From Cotesia glomerata (lineage: Eukaryota; Arthropoda; Insecta; Hymenoptera; Braconidae), in the NCBI RefSeq assembly GCF_020080835.1, contig NC_058159.1:868001-932000 (forward strand): 64,000 nucleotides of DNA, read 5' to 3'. The notes under the pieces were generated by a model. It did no database searches. It saw nothing but the letters and a program-made list of their open reading frames with translations, and was not told the DNA's origin. Positions within the stretch are counted from its first letter, which is position 1, and every line of letters starts with the position of its first letter. Shown in pieces: positions 1 to 11,513 of this stretch. The translations under genes and the position numbers were made by a program.

Positions 1-235
1 TAATAGCAATTGTGATGTAAAATTTATACTGATAGGATTTATTAATTATTAATAATTTATTTTATTACAAGACAATTATTTAATTTATTAAATATTTTTT
101 AACATTCAATAAATATTTATTTGGGAGGAAAGTACATTTATTAATAGTTAATAAGTATTTATTAGTCGTTAACAAATATTTATTAATAGTTGATAAAAAT
201 CATCATTATAAATTATTAGCATTAATTATATTGCA
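1..235. repeat. AT-rich foldback-like DNA, left part
   Basis: Very AT-rich sequence built from repeated TTATTAA, TTAACA and AATATTTATT words. The same words resume at 1010-1360 in both orientations, so this may be one arm of an AT-rich element interrupted by the Helitron at 236-986. No ORF or RNA gene is seen. Confidence 0.4.
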
Positions 236-986
236 CTAGCTGTTACTCGCCCGCTCCGCTGGGCGCTTTATAGAATTGCATTTTTAGATCTAGACTTGAA
301 ATTTAATTAGAGTATTGCTTTGACTTGCACAAATTCCCAATATTTATTGTTACTTTTAATGTGCAATCATTATAACATTCCCGTGTCTTTCTTACAAAAA
401 TTAATAATAATTGATATGAAGAAAAAAAATTGGTAATCAGCATTGAAAGTTTCAGTTAAAGAAATTGCAGGTCTCATAAGTGAAGAAATCTGCCTAGTAT
501 ATAAACATAACAAATAGAATTAAAAAATTTATTTTAAACAAATGACAATCGAATAGAATAAATTTAGTTACAATAAAAATTCATTATTTCTAAGTCAAAA
601 AAATATAGCTTCCATATAAGTAATCACCAACATATCATATACTAAAAAAAAAAAAAATAAAATAAAATATTATTATTTTTAAAGAAATTAATTTTTATTA
701 ATTTTTATTAATTTACAAGCATGTATGGAATACACTCACATTCCATGCTTGTAAAGGTGGACCATAGGAACACCGCCGTCCATCTTACGGCATCAAATAA
801 ATATTATTATTTTTAAAGAAATTAATTTTTATTAATTTTTATGAATTTTTATTAATTTACAAGCATTTATGGAATACCTTTTCCGAAACACGCTGCATCT
901 TATGGTATAAGAGTTATTCCGATCGGTTCAGTAGTTTTCGCAGTATAAACGGACAAAAAAACCAACTCTCCGCTTATTAGTATAGA
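236..986 (-). mobile_element. Non-autonomous Helitron, family B copy 1
   Basis: Read on the minus strand, the element starts with TCTATACTAATAAGCGG (ending at 986) and finishes with CTAG (236-239). A GC-rich hairpin with GCCC/GGGC arms lies at about 249-266, nine bases before the CTAG, as in canonical Helitrons. The flanks are A on the 5' side and T on the 3' side (minus-strand sense), the expected A/T target. A second copy lies at 45406-46673. This copy carries about 240 bp that copy 2 lacks (about 640-880), with an internal near-duplicate (654-722 and 800-870). It encodes no Rep/helicase and must be mobilised in trans. Confidence 0.8.
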
Positions 987-1360
987 TAATAATAACGTTT
1001 ATTAAAAAATCTCGAATTTTTTCACAGCTCATAATTATCTTTTATATTTTTAAATATTAAAAACGTTTATTTATTTAGTAAATTGAATTACTATCATGTA
1101 TTCCAGCTATAGGGTTATAAAAAGTGTTAAAAGAAAATTGCTATTTCTGATTTTTATTTTAAATAAATATTTCTTAACAGTTAACAAATATTCATTAACC
1201 ATTAATATTTATTAATGTTATTAACTGTTGTTTGAATTATTTGTTAACGATTAATAAATCGTATTTAATAAATAATTAACTGTTAAGAAATATTTATTAA
1301 AAATCATTTTTTAACAGTTAATAAAGCTTATTAATATAAATAAATTTTTTTATTAATTTT
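987..1360. repeat. AT-rich foldback-like DNA, right part
   Basis: Contains TTAACAGTTAA words in both orientations (for example near 1176, 1230, 1275 and 1312) around a short spacer, so the strand can fold back on itself. Probably an old AT-rich MITE. No coding potential. Confidence 0.4.
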
Positions 1361-2782
1361 TTTAATATATTAATTGTTTGAAATTATTATTATTATTTTG
1401 TTAGTATAAAAAAATTTCATTACTACAGTTAATGAAAAGAAAGAAAATGATAAAAGAAAGAGATAAAAAAGATGATATATCCGTTTTACCGAACATAATA
1501 AAAGTTGAACCAAGACCAATAGGAATATAAACACCTGGTAGCTCGTGACTAGTCGTGACTGGTAAGATTTACACAATATACAGTGTTCTTATATGTTACT
1601 TTAAAAATTTAATACCAGCTTGGAAACACTGCGATATCTAACTTTCGTCAATTTACACGATTTTATTCTCACGATAATACTTTCTTACAATTTCACGGAA
1701 CTACAATGTATAAATTTATTTAGCAATGTTTCGTTTGCATATGGATAAATATACACAATACACATACAACAACGTAAAATTTTCTTACTATCATTTTATG
1801 AAATATCCAGGTATGAGAGACTTGCGATTATTATAACTTTATTATAATATAAGGGAAAAATTTTATATTAGTCAGAAAATCCAATTTCACAGACCACTTA
1901 TGAGAAAAATGTTGTATATGTAAATGGAGAAGCGACTGGTATATAGCAACCTCAAATTACGAGTGCCAGAAAGAGAAAAAGGAGTAGAGTACGCTATATA
2001 GTACAGTGGAGAACAGAGAAGGAAATAAGAATAAAAAAAAACTAGTAAAAGTAAAATGAGTGAGCTATAAAACTATTGAAATGGAAATAGGTGTATACGT
2101 ATAAATATTTCAATACTTTTTATTTTGTTTTATTTTATTTTACAAGACAATATATAAAGTACCTCTTCCGCTCAGCTAGCAAGTTATACGCACCAACTTT
2201 CATTGTATTCGCACGCGTAAATACTGAGTGTCACTGAGAATAAAAAAAAAAAGGGTTGAGGGATGCACAATGCAAGGTCTGCAAGGAAGATAGATTTTGT
2301 TGGCATTTCTGGTGGCCCACAGGTATACTGAACTCCTATATTTCACAATAGTGTACTAGTAACTAACAATTCGTAGTTTGCGGGCCGCCGCTATATTTTC
2401 GTCAGTTGATTCCTTAAAGCTCCTGGAAGCTCTACCAATTTATCGCTGACCACTACCATTTGCGATATGTTAGAAATTCTTGTTCTGTTCTAAATCAACG
2501 CTTAATTTACCTCTGTCGAATTTATTCATTACGTTTGCAAATTATATTATAAATCTTACAATCAAGTTATATTGCCCACAAGAGAACCAATTTTATGGTT
2601 CGACGGCAATAATCCACGGCAATGTTCAAATAACTGCACGGGAAATTCATTTTAATCGAGTTAAAAATGTAACATTAATTTTATAGCTGCTTATATTCAC
2701 CGATCGATTGTTAATTAATTAATATATTCTGAAGCGAGTGATCGTTAAATAATTTTTCATTATTTAAATTTTGATTTTATAT
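1361..2782. other. No gene or repeat recognised
   Basis: About 1.4 kb of single-copy-looking AT-rich sequence. Short open frames (for example 2480-2686) lack motifs and have AT-driven composition. I see no RNA gene. Confidence 0.4.
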
Positions 2783-2800
2783 CACTGATGGAAGGATTTA

Positions 2801-3198
2801 GTTCTATTTAATATGATTTAGTAACAAATACTAAATTATTTAGCAACAAACCTTTCATTATCAAATATTTAGTAATAGGTACTAAATTATTTATTAAAGT
2901 TCATTAAGTTCCACCAAATAAATATTTAGTAGTATTTAATAAATAATTTATTGATACGCAATAAATTGTTTATTGGTATTAAAGAAATTCATTTTTTTAG
3001 TAATTTTAGCGTACAACCTAACTTTTTTACTCAAAATAAATCAAAATAATTAAAATAAATAATTTTAAGTAAAAATATAAGGTATTGTAAAGAAAAGAAT
3101 CTCATTAAATTATATTTTTTTGTTTGGGACATTTATAAAATTTAAAATTAAACTAGTTTTTAACATATAAATAAAATAGACAAATTAAAAAATGTAAA
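2801..3198. repeat. Direct duplication, copy 1
   Basis: About 400 bp repeated at a 455-bp offset (second copy 3256-3652). The shared order runs from GTTCTATTTAAT through TTAGTAATAGGTACTAAAT and TTCCACCAAATAAATA to ACAAATT(A/G)AAAAATGTAAA, with scattered substitutions. It lies inside a foldback transposon. Confidence 0.8.
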
Positions 3199-3255
3199 GA
3201 TTGATAGAAGGATAAATCCTTCTATTTAATTTAAGTTCTATTAAATAGAACTAAA

Positions 3256-3652
3256 GTTCTATTTAATAAGATTTAGTAACGGATACTAAATGATTTACTA
3301 ACAAACCTTTCATTACTAAATATTTAGTAATAGGTACTAAATTATTTATTAAAGTTCATTAAGTTCCACCAAATAAATATTTAGTAGTATACAATAAATG
3401 ATTTATTGATACTCAATAAATCGTTTATTGGTATGAAAGAAATTAATTTTTTAACTAATTTTAGCAGGTAACCTAACTTTTTAACTTAAAATCAAAATAA
3501 TTAAAATAAATAATTTTAAGTAAAAATATAAGGTATTATAAAGAAAAGAATCTCATTAAATTATATTGTTTTGTTTGAGTCATTTATAAAATTTAAAATT
3601 AAACTAGTTTTTAACGAATCAATAATAGACAAATTGAAAAATGTAAACGAAA
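3256..3652. repeat. Direct duplication, copy 2
   Basis: Second copy of the unit at 2801-3198. The 57 bp between copies carries a terminal-like TGATAGAAGGAT word, suggesting duplication by insertion of one element next to or into another. Confidence 0.8.
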
Positions 3653-3752
3653 CTCCACTGAGGAAAAATATAAATAGAAGCCATTTATTGGGAGTATGTA
3701 TTTTTAAAGATTTGATAAATCTCCCAAAATCGAGCTGAATAAAATAATTTAA

Positions 3753-4320
3753 GGGGGTATTCTGGTCTAGAAATTTGAAAAAATCGATTTTTTTTTTGCA
3801 TATTTTCAAAGTTTAGACCCTTAAAAATATGTCCTTAAATGGATTTTTCAAAATTCGAATTATTTTCGAAGATACAGTCGATTTTGTGACGCAGCATCTA
3901 AGCCGGCCGATCGTCGCGAATCACACAATAAACAGTGGCAGTTCCTGGAAGACTTGAGCACTCGTTCTTTCCAAGAAATCTTTTGTTTTCGACATAAGCC
4001 TTCATATATATTCAATATATATTTTTATACTTCTATATATACCTTTATACATACTTAATATACTAGGAATATACATACTAAATATACCAGGAACTGTTCA
4101 ATGCGAAAGTTATAATGTTGATATTGTTTATCATTTATTATTCTGTTCAGTTTAGTTTCAATCTTGAAGCGAAGTAGACAAGTGCTCTGTGGATAGTTTT
4201 GTGAAATAATAAATTTTGTTTTTTTTATTTGCTTAAAAATGGATAGAAAAAGTGCGCGGGGGAGCAGTAGTCGTCAGTGAATAGGTTATGTATCACACAA
4301 ACATTGGAATTAAAGCATAG
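3753..4320 (+). mobile_element. Fragment of an unidentified DNA element (GGGGGTATTCTGG start)
   Basis: Begins with GGGGGTATTCTGGTCTAGAA and is more GC-rich than its host element. A short open stretch from ATG at 4239 reads MDRKSARGSSSRQ, then a TGA at 4278. I cannot find the matching inverted end, so this looks like the 5' part of a decayed transposon inserted into the foldback element. The superfamily is not identifiable from what is left. Confidence 0.35.
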
Positions 4321-4519
4321 CCATCTACCGACAATACTTACCAAATAAATATTCAGTACCTGTTACTAATTATTAAAATATTTACTTCCATGTAATTAAG
4401 ACTTTGTTCCTATAAAGAAATCATTTATTAAACTGTAATAAATAATATTGATAGGTACAAAATATTCGTTTCTCCCAAATAAATGAATAAAAATTTTTTT
4501 ACTAAATGCTTCTATCAGT

Positions 4520-4988
4520 GTAGATTCCGTCGATTGTAAAAAATATTACTGGTATCAAATAAAAAGTATAAAAAATATTTTTCCATTTCCAAAATTTTAA
4601 AATAATACAATAAGTTTTTTGAAGCACTATTATATAGTTTAGCCAATAATTCCTTACTAAAGAATTATTATTGCCGCACTTTCTTCTTTTGAACTCATAA
4701 TTGACAAAGTAATACTTGATAATAAACTACTAAGCCGTCAATGCATCCCACGTTGACAAGTTAGGGAACTACAGAACAGAAACTAACCACTCCATTCAAC
4801 ACTATATTTAACTAAAATTTACACCGTGATGGGTGATGTACAAAGAGCCATTAACGCGCGTTAAACACACAACTTCTCTCTATTACGAACACGATACTCT
4901 CCTATGTTCCAATGATGTATACATTCAAATCTTTAAGTGTCATGTGTTAAAAGGTTGATTTAAAAATTCAGAATGTACATTTTTAACA
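4520..4988. other. No gene recognised
   Basis: Single-copy-looking DNA between two composite elements, slightly richer in GC than the flanks. No ORF, RNA or repeat was recognised. Confidence 0.4.
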
Positions 4989-5305
4989 CACAGAAAAAAA
5001 GAAATATTTGGTCGAAATAAGATTTATTTGAGCCAAATATATAAGATAGTTGGGTATGGCCAAATAAATATTTATTTCTGGTTAATATATAATATATTTG
5101 AGCGATTTAGTTGCGTCAAATAAATAGTTTATTCATGGTAAAGATATGGTTTATTTGTGGTAAATAAATAATAGTTGACGACAATAATGAACTTTTAAAA
5201 TTTATTGTAACATTAAAGTTAGCTGTCACTTGACCAATTTTTAATTTTATTTAACAAATAAATTAATTCTAAAAAATTATTTTCTAAAAATTGCATTTTT
5301 AATTT

Positions 5306-5933
5306 TGCACGCCTCATAGCGCGAAGCACGTGAGGTTGTGCTTTATACTCGACTCGTCAAAGTCAAACAATTTTGTGATCTTTAAATGCCTCTATCACAA
5401 CCATATTACACTTATGCAATGATATAAGTAGATGTACACCGAAAAAACACATAAATTAAACAATCTTTTACTTTCTAAAATCATTTCATTTTGCTATTTT
5501 GAAAAAAATTTTACGTGGACGTCCGGATGTCACACCATTTTGGATGTACCAACGGTTACTCCCGAACAAATTGATATTTCAAGACCGGATCTTTTTTATT
5601 AGTTTAAGAACTCGATGAACTGGGTCCGTATTTCATATCAGTGGCCTAGCTTACGTATTTTTTTTTTAATTAAATTTTTATTAAAATTCACTACGATACA
5701 ACCGTACAAAGCCAAACGAACTTTTCTTATTTGACACGTGAAAACTATGGCGCCACTTGATCAAGCTAGATTTTTTTAGACTGCGTGCGTGTATGACAAG
5801 AAAAAAGGGCGCCGATATTTAAAAAATAATAAAAAATACTCTGTAAAAAATTACTTTTATAATTTTTTTTTTTTTAATCAATTACACAATTAATTTTTTT
5901 CTTAAAAAATGAATAAGCGTTATGAGGCGTGCA
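5306..5933 (+). mobile_element. GCACGCC-family element, copy G1
   Basis: Bounded by TGCACGCCTCATAGCG on the left and TATGAGGCGTGCA on the right. Shared landmarks with the other copies are GACGTCCG, GGCGCC near the middle, and the flank TTTTGGATTTTCCAAAC on one side. Copies lie at 13871-14474, 19631-20205 and 21904-22481. No ORF is conserved. The superfamily is unknown to me. Confidence 0.65.
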
Positions 5934-6487
5934 CTTTTGGATTTTCCAAACTTTTTTTAAAATTTCTACATGTCAATTTTTTTCTCTTATTTTTTTGCCA
6001 TAATTTATTTGTTAACAAAAGTTCTACAAATTATTAAATATCTGCCAAATAATTTTTATCAATTTTCAGAAGTTATAATGGCTTTAAAATGAAAAAAAAA
6101 ATTATTTTTTATTCTTTTAGTTGAATAATGAAATATTTTCCGTGTCTTCTATTGAATGAAAGTGTTAATTGTAGGTTAAGGATAATTTAGATTTGTTTTC
6201 GTAAAATATAATATTTTAAGCACCTTACCATAAAGGTTAGGTATGACTTTTTTTAATGCCCAATTAATGAATAGTTATTAATTAATATTATTTATGCAAA
6301 TAAACTATTTTTTGAAACGTCGCTGTAGCTTAAGTTGCAATCAAAACATTCAAGTTTTGTTTTCAACGTTCAAGTGACGTCATGAGAGCAGTAGTTGAGA
6401 GTTTTTTTTTTTTTTTTTTTTTTTATTGAAGACATTCGGCCCTAGAACTGACGTTCCCTAAAGGCCGTAGAAATTTAATAATATTAC

Positions 6488-6600
6488 ATAGTGAGTAAGT
6501 ACTTTGAATACAAAATTATAAAGTAATTTGAATACAAAATTAAATAGTAATTTGAATACAAAATTAAATAGTAATCTGAATACAAAATTAGAAACCATTT
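6488..6600. repeat. 24-bp tandem repeat in the 3' UTR
   Basis: Four imperfect units of the type AATTTGAATACAAAATTAAA lie in the 3' UTR of the truncated retrotransposon. Short 3'-UTR tandem repeats are common in non-LTR elements. Confidence 0.7.
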
Positions 6601-6660
6601 TGAATAACATTTTAATCATATAAGTAAATGAACACTTATTATTATTATTGACTCTCTAGT

Positions 6661-6918
6661 TCAAATGTCTTTATCAAAAATTAATTTGTAACACAACGTC
6701 TGAAACTCAGCTGAAGAATTCACGGCCACAAGATCACTCGGTAACTGATTCCATTCCCTCACTGCAGTCAACAAGAATGAATTTTCATAGGCAACAGTCC
6801 TACAGGCAGGCTGATGCAGAACTTGATTTCTACGCTCAGCACGACCCCTGACATCAAGCAATATTTTGAAATTCGAATGCAACAACTTATGATGCTGCAT
6901 ATTTAGCATTTTATACAC
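6661..6918 (-). pseudogene. C-terminal fragment of a non-LTR retrotransposon ORF2
   Basis: An 85-residue reading frame with the pattern RTVAYENSFLLTAVREWNQL, followed by PSD, a variable loop and an F..L..KLI ending. This resembles the extreme C-terminal tail downstream of the reverse transcriptase in CR1/L2/Jockey-type ORF2 proteins (YENSF, then WN.LP, then F). The catalytic domains are absent because the copy is 5' truncated, so no functional protein is made. The first Met is only the first in-frame ATG of the remnant. The family assignment rests on motif resemblance, not a search. The stop is followed by a 3' UTR and poly(A), which fits the true end of the ORF. Confidence 0.6.
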
Positions 6919-7142
6919 CAGACTTTAAACACCAGAGTTTTAATGCCAAAGATGTCGTTGTTTCGGACAAATTTAGCATCTTTACCACAAATACATGATA
7001 TATTTCTGACAAATAATAAAATAATTCGAATCAACTGTTATATTTACTTGTACCAAATATATATGGTTGTCATAAAGAAATATTTAAAAAAACGACTCAA
7101 ATAAATTGATTTATTTGAGACAAATAATTCTTTTTTTCTGTG

Positions 7143-7646
7143 CACACTATATTTATGGCAATCGTTAGATTTTATGGATATGTTACATGAATTAATTATT
7201 TTCGCTTCATCAATATGCAATTTATTTCAAAATGCTACCTTTTAGTAAAATCTGTCGTCGGTAGATGAAAATTTCAATAATTATTTAACATTCAACAGAA
7301 ATAACTTGTGATTAGTTATTCATCAACAATCTTCACCTCTATTTACTGGATATTAAAAAAATCATACACATGTTTGAAGCTTTAATTTCTCTGGATTAAT
7401 TTTGTGTCATATATTTGGAATATTCGGGTCTGAATTAATTTATTATTTACTAGAACTCGACTTATGATAAAGATGGTCCAAAAATATTCAGAATGACTTG
7501 ATTAAAATTCTATATGTTATTTATGCTGAAAGTTATAATTGTCGAGGATAAATGTAAAATTCAATAATCCGCTGGTAGCTAATTATTTTTTTACGTGAAG
7601 TAAAAGTTTTAAAATAATACGGAAAATTACTAATGATTGGTCTAAA
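7143..7646. other. No gene recognised
   Basis: AT-rich single-copy-looking sequence between two transposons; nothing supportable. Confidence 0.4.
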
Positions 7647-7821
7647 CAGAGTAAAAAATTTTACGTCAAAATATTTTGTGTTAAAAATTTTTATGTTAAA
7701 TATTTAACACTTTTTTGTGTTGATTTAACAGGATAAGTGTTGAATTTACACATAAAAGTGTTAAATATTTATCACAAAAATTTTTAACACTAAGTTTTTT
7801 GACGCAAAATTTTTTGCTGTG
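7647..7821. mobile_element. Short foldback MITE, CACAGTAAAAAATTTT family
   Basis: About 175 bp. Inverted arms contain (T)AAAAAATTTTACGTCA-like words and TTAACACTTTT(G)TGTT palindromes; the right end reads TTTTTTGCTGTG. The left end is mutated (CAGAGT for CACAGT). Members of the family lie at 43575-43723 and 50523-50999. Confidence 0.7.
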
Positions 7822-8692
7822 TATTTAAGTAACTTATTTATTTATAGGCAGAAATAATTAATTTAAATAGGAGCCAATAATATGAAACCACAAAAAATAT
7901 TTGCAAAAAGACCAATTGTGTCACTTCGAAAATTTCTACTCTTGATTTTTTGGTTCTTAAATTAATATTATTAAACTTTAGATTGATAACTGCAATGGCT
8001 CGATTGAAAAGCTCATTGTCTTCAATCGATAAAAATAAATTCTCCAACTAAAAATAATTTGTTTTATTTTGAAAGTTTTATATTTTCATTTTAAATAGTA
8101 GTTATATTTCTCTCTTGTTTTATTTGTTATTTTCAACGTAAAAGTTATTCGAGTATCAATGAGTTTATCGTGAATTCGCAATACAATTTTTCGCTCGCGC
8201 CGTCAGAGTATCTACTCATAAAAAAGTTATTTTTTACAGTGTAGTTGCAACTACTATTCAGACTTAAAAGGAGATGTTCAATATAAAACTAGAGAAAATT
8301 TCATTCACTAGAAAAAATTGCTGTTTTTTTTAACCTATCTCTGTGAGTTTTAAAGAAAAAAAAAAAAGAAATTCTCTGGAAGGTATGTTAGATTATTTTT
8401 TTTTTCTTAAAGTTTAATAAGTTAATCGATAATGAAACTTTGTATCAATTACTGAAATTCAATAGAAGAAAGAAGAATAGAAAAAATTTTATTTACTAAC
8501 TTGAAGTACTGCTTCAAAAGATGTAACAATTTCTCTAGTTAGAATGACGACCTCTCCGGTAGTTTGATTCATATTGAGTCGAAATTATAAACTTACATCG
8601 ATTTTTCGTCAAGTAGGGGTCATAACAATCCTTCGAAAAAATTTTCACATGACTTATTATCTCTATATATTGCTATATCAAATAATTTAATA
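7822..8692. other. No gene recognised
   Basis: AT-rich DNA without a recognisable gene. Short minus-strand frames (7838-8047) have no motif. Confidence 0.4.
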
Positions 8693-9911
8693 CTAGCAAC
8701 CTTGCAGTCACTATGTGAACTATAAAAAATTAAAATTTTGCTTTATTAAATAATGACTTATTAAAGTGCACTGTACTTTCTTAAATATTGATGTTTTTAA
8801 AGATGTAAGTTCATACTGATGTTAAATTCATCAAGAGCTTGCATTTTGATATATTTTCATATATACATATATGTATATATATATATATATATAAATATAT
8901 ATACATATATGTATATATATATATATATATAAATATATGAAAAATTGATGTGGGTATTCAAATGAAAGGTCTCGATGAGTGAAACATCGGAATGAGCTTA
9001 TATCTTTAAAAATGTCAATATTTCACAAGATAAAAGGTCATTTCTTAATTATTGTTATTTATAAATATATAAGCTCATCCCGATGTTACACTCATCAAGA
9101 GCTTTCATTTGAGTACCCACATGCATTTTTGATATATTTTTCATATACACATATATGTAATATATATAAATATATAAAATATATGAAAAATTGATGTGGG
9201 TATTCAATTGAAAGGTCACGATGAGTGAAACATCGGAATGAGCTTATATCTTTAAAAATGTCAATATTTCACAAGATAAAAGGTCATTTCTTAATTATTG
9301 AAATTTATAAATATATAAGCTCATCTCGATGTTACACTCATCAAGAGCTTTCATTTGAGTACCCACATGCATTTTTGATATATTTTTCATATACACATAT
9401 ATGTAATATATATAAATATATAAAATATACGAAAAATTGATGTGGGTACTCAAATGAAAGGTCTTGATGAGTGTAACATCGAGATGAACTTATAGCATTA
9501 AAAATGTCAATATTTCACAAGATAAAAGTACACTTCTTAATTATTGATATTTATAAATATATAAGCTCATCCCGATGTTACACTCATCAAGAGCTTTCAT
9601 TTGAGTACCCACATGCATTTTTGATATATTTTTCATATATACATATATGTAATATATATAAATATATAAAATATATAAAAAATTGATGTGGGTATTCAAA
9701 TGAAAGGTCTCGATGAGTGAAACATCGGAATGAGCTTATAGCATTAAAAATGTCAATAGTTCACAAGAAACAAGGTCATTTCTTAATTATGTATCTAGAG
9801 ATAGAGCATTTTTGAATGTAGCCTAAATACTTATCATCATAAATTGACTATCGGTGAGAATGAAATGAAACCTTAAAAAGGCACAAATTCAAGTCAAGAC
9901 TTTTCCAACGA
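8693..9911 (-). mobile_element. Helitron family A, copy truncated at its 5' end
   Basis: On the minus strand the 3' end is intact: a hairpin GTCAC/GTGAC-type arm, then GCAAGGTTG and CTAG (8693-8696), flanked by T. The body is an array of foldback modules (TCATCCCGATGTTACACTCA and its inverse) around AT-rich apices, repeated every 245 bp or so at about 8979, 9225 and 9490. The 5' TC end seen at 41191 and 48217 is missing; the sequence instead joins another repeat at 9912. Confidence 0.75.
8866..8936. repeat. TA/ATAT-rich hairpin apex
   Basis: Alternating TA tract with ATACATATATGTATAT palindromes at the loop of a Helitron-A foldback module. Confidence 0.8.
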
Positions 9912-10028
9912 TTTACATTTTTTGATCAAAAATAGTGTTGATAATCTCCAATAGAGGGCGTATGATCGCTAAATCATCTCCTTAACAGAAAGTTGAGACG
10001 TTAAATTCTAAAGTAAAATTACTCTTTT
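9912..10028. repeat. Dispersed repeat M, copy 1
   Basis: Shares TTTTTGATCAAAAATAGT, AATCTCCAATAGAGGGCG, ATGATCGCT and AGAAAGTTGA with 26138-26290 and 59279-59390 (with substitutions). Unknown element; here it abuts the broken end of Helitron A. Confidence 0.65.
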
Positions 10029-11510
10029 CACTTTTTTATTAAATACAACTAACTTATATTTAATTCTAGCAACAAATATAAACATAAGATTAATTATCGA
10101 AGACTATTTTTCATTTCCGGTTCCAGCGACTCAAGTAGAAAATATGACCCAGTTCCAGCAAACGCGCCTTCCGAATAGACCCCGACTACGCTGAGTATAA
10201 TTGGTGCACACCGGTGATTCGCAGATACTTTGGTCTAGTTATTATTCCGACTTCTCTTTGGTCTGAGGCGGAAGAAGGAGAAAATAGTAAGAGACCCTCG
10301 GCTCGGTTGCGATTGCAACCGCCTGAAAAGGGAAAAAAACAACGCACTGGATAAAAGCTAAAGAAAAACTAAAGACCGAGCTATTTTTCTGAGACTCTAA
10401 TATTATAGAGAAGGGCGAGCGGATGAAAAAAAATAAAAAAAAAAACTAGTAAAACAGTGAAAAACGCGTGACCTTATTTCGCTCTCGAGCGTACTACTAT
10501 GTAAACGTACTTGCCCAAGATTTACGATTTCAAGAGAAAAATTTCCGCACTATAACAGCTGCGAGCATATAATGCGAACGTAAATGCTGCGAAAATCAAA
10601 AACATACCTATATTAATGTATTTTTACAATAATAATAACAATAACGATAATGATAATGTTAATTATTTTTCGTTTTTTTTTTTCGAGCTATCAAAGCGTA
10701 ATCTTGCACACGCGTTGCCACAACAGAGCGTTGCCTGAATAGACAAGGGTAATGTGTGTGCACGTTGTCTTTGCACGAGGAATTTAATTTCATAATAATA
10801 CTCTTGCTTGAAATTTACCTCGACACATTCACACACACGTGTGTCCTTAAACTTACACATTGACGCAACTGGGCGATGTTTTTGACGTGGATCCTTTTTG
10901 TCTGGGTCTTACACCGTTAAACTTTGTAAATACGGACGGTAATTACAATTACATTCCTTTATATAATATACATTGTTTCCTTCAATATTAATCATTCGTA
11001 TATATAACATTTTCGTAACTTAACTTACTAGACTGAATTCTATATTTAAAATTTATAATTAAATTGTTGAATTAAATTTACGCAGTTTTTTTTCGTTTTA
11101 TTTTTCGAACATATGGTTCCGTGCTTGTACAAGCAATGGGAAAGTTTATGGTTACTTTGTCGTCTATTCTGGTCTCGTGGATTTAATTGTATAAATATTG
11201 CTACAGGGTAGAACAATTCTTGTTAAAGTGATAATTTGAACTCTTTTCACACCCAATTTTTGGTATTTTTGACATTAGTGTCCATATTGCTTCAATGGTT
11301 GTTAAACAACTCATTCAAAACGAATAAAAGTTATTTTAATAAAACTAATAAAAGTATAACATTCAAAATGTTTTGAAACAATGTTTAAACTTTTAAGCTC
11401 GGCATTCAAAAAATTAGTCTATTTTTAAGCGTTTTACAATCCACAACCAAAAATCAAAAATTCTTAATAAAAAATTAATATTCATTTTTTTTTTATGTAA
11501 TTTTGAACAT
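10029..11510. other. Non-repetitive non-coding stretch
   Basis: The first 800 bp are clearly less AT-rich than most of the window (around 10100-10500 and 10680-10880), with purine-rich and CA-rich words and a CACACACGTGTG palindrome near 10831. No long ORF and no repeat copy elsewhere in the window. It could be host regulatory or intronic DNA. Confidence 0.4.
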
Positions 11511-11513
11511 TAA

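Larger units (their letters stand above)
2783..4519. mobile_element. Composite foldback element, CACTGATAGAAGG family
   Basis: Left end CACTGATGGAAGGATTTAG and right end GCTTCTATCAGTG match the short members of this family at 35355-35561, 50556-50827 and 51391-51662. The interior is enlarged by a direct duplication (2801-3198 and 3256-3652) and by an unrelated insertion from about 3753. The 2-bp flanks (AT and TA) do not match cleanly, so the outer boundary is less sure than in the short copies. Confidence 0.6.
6404..6929 (-). mobile_element. 5'-truncated non-LTR retrotransposon with poly(A) tail
   Basis: On the minus strand this holds the last 85 codons of a reverse-transcriptase-type ORF (6661-6918), a 3' UTR with four 24-bp tandem units, and a terminal poly(A) (poly(T) on + at about 6404-6423). 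AGAGTTTT-like sequence flanks both sides (about 6400-6407 and 6930-6937), consistent with a short target-site duplication, though the poly(T) makes its length uncertain. 5' truncation plus poly(A) is the signature of target-primed reverse transcription. Confidence 0.7.
4989..7142. mobile_element. Composite CAC-terminus foldback element
   Basis: Left end CACAGAAAAAAAGAAATATT and right end AATTCTTTTTTTCTGTG are inverted repeats. Both arms are rich in ATTTATTTGAG / CTCAAATAAAT words. The flanks are CA on both sides (4987-4988 and 7143-7144), a 2-bp duplication. Two later insertions are carried inside: a GCACGCC-family element (5306-5933) and a non-LTR tail (6404-6929). There is no transposase, so it is non-autonomous. 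Confidence 0.7.

Noticed and set aside
8979..9686. Three similar frames of 60-71 codons in tandem, like a small gene family
   Set aside because: They are the Helitron foldback modules read through; the same modules occur inverted and with frame breaks elsewhere.
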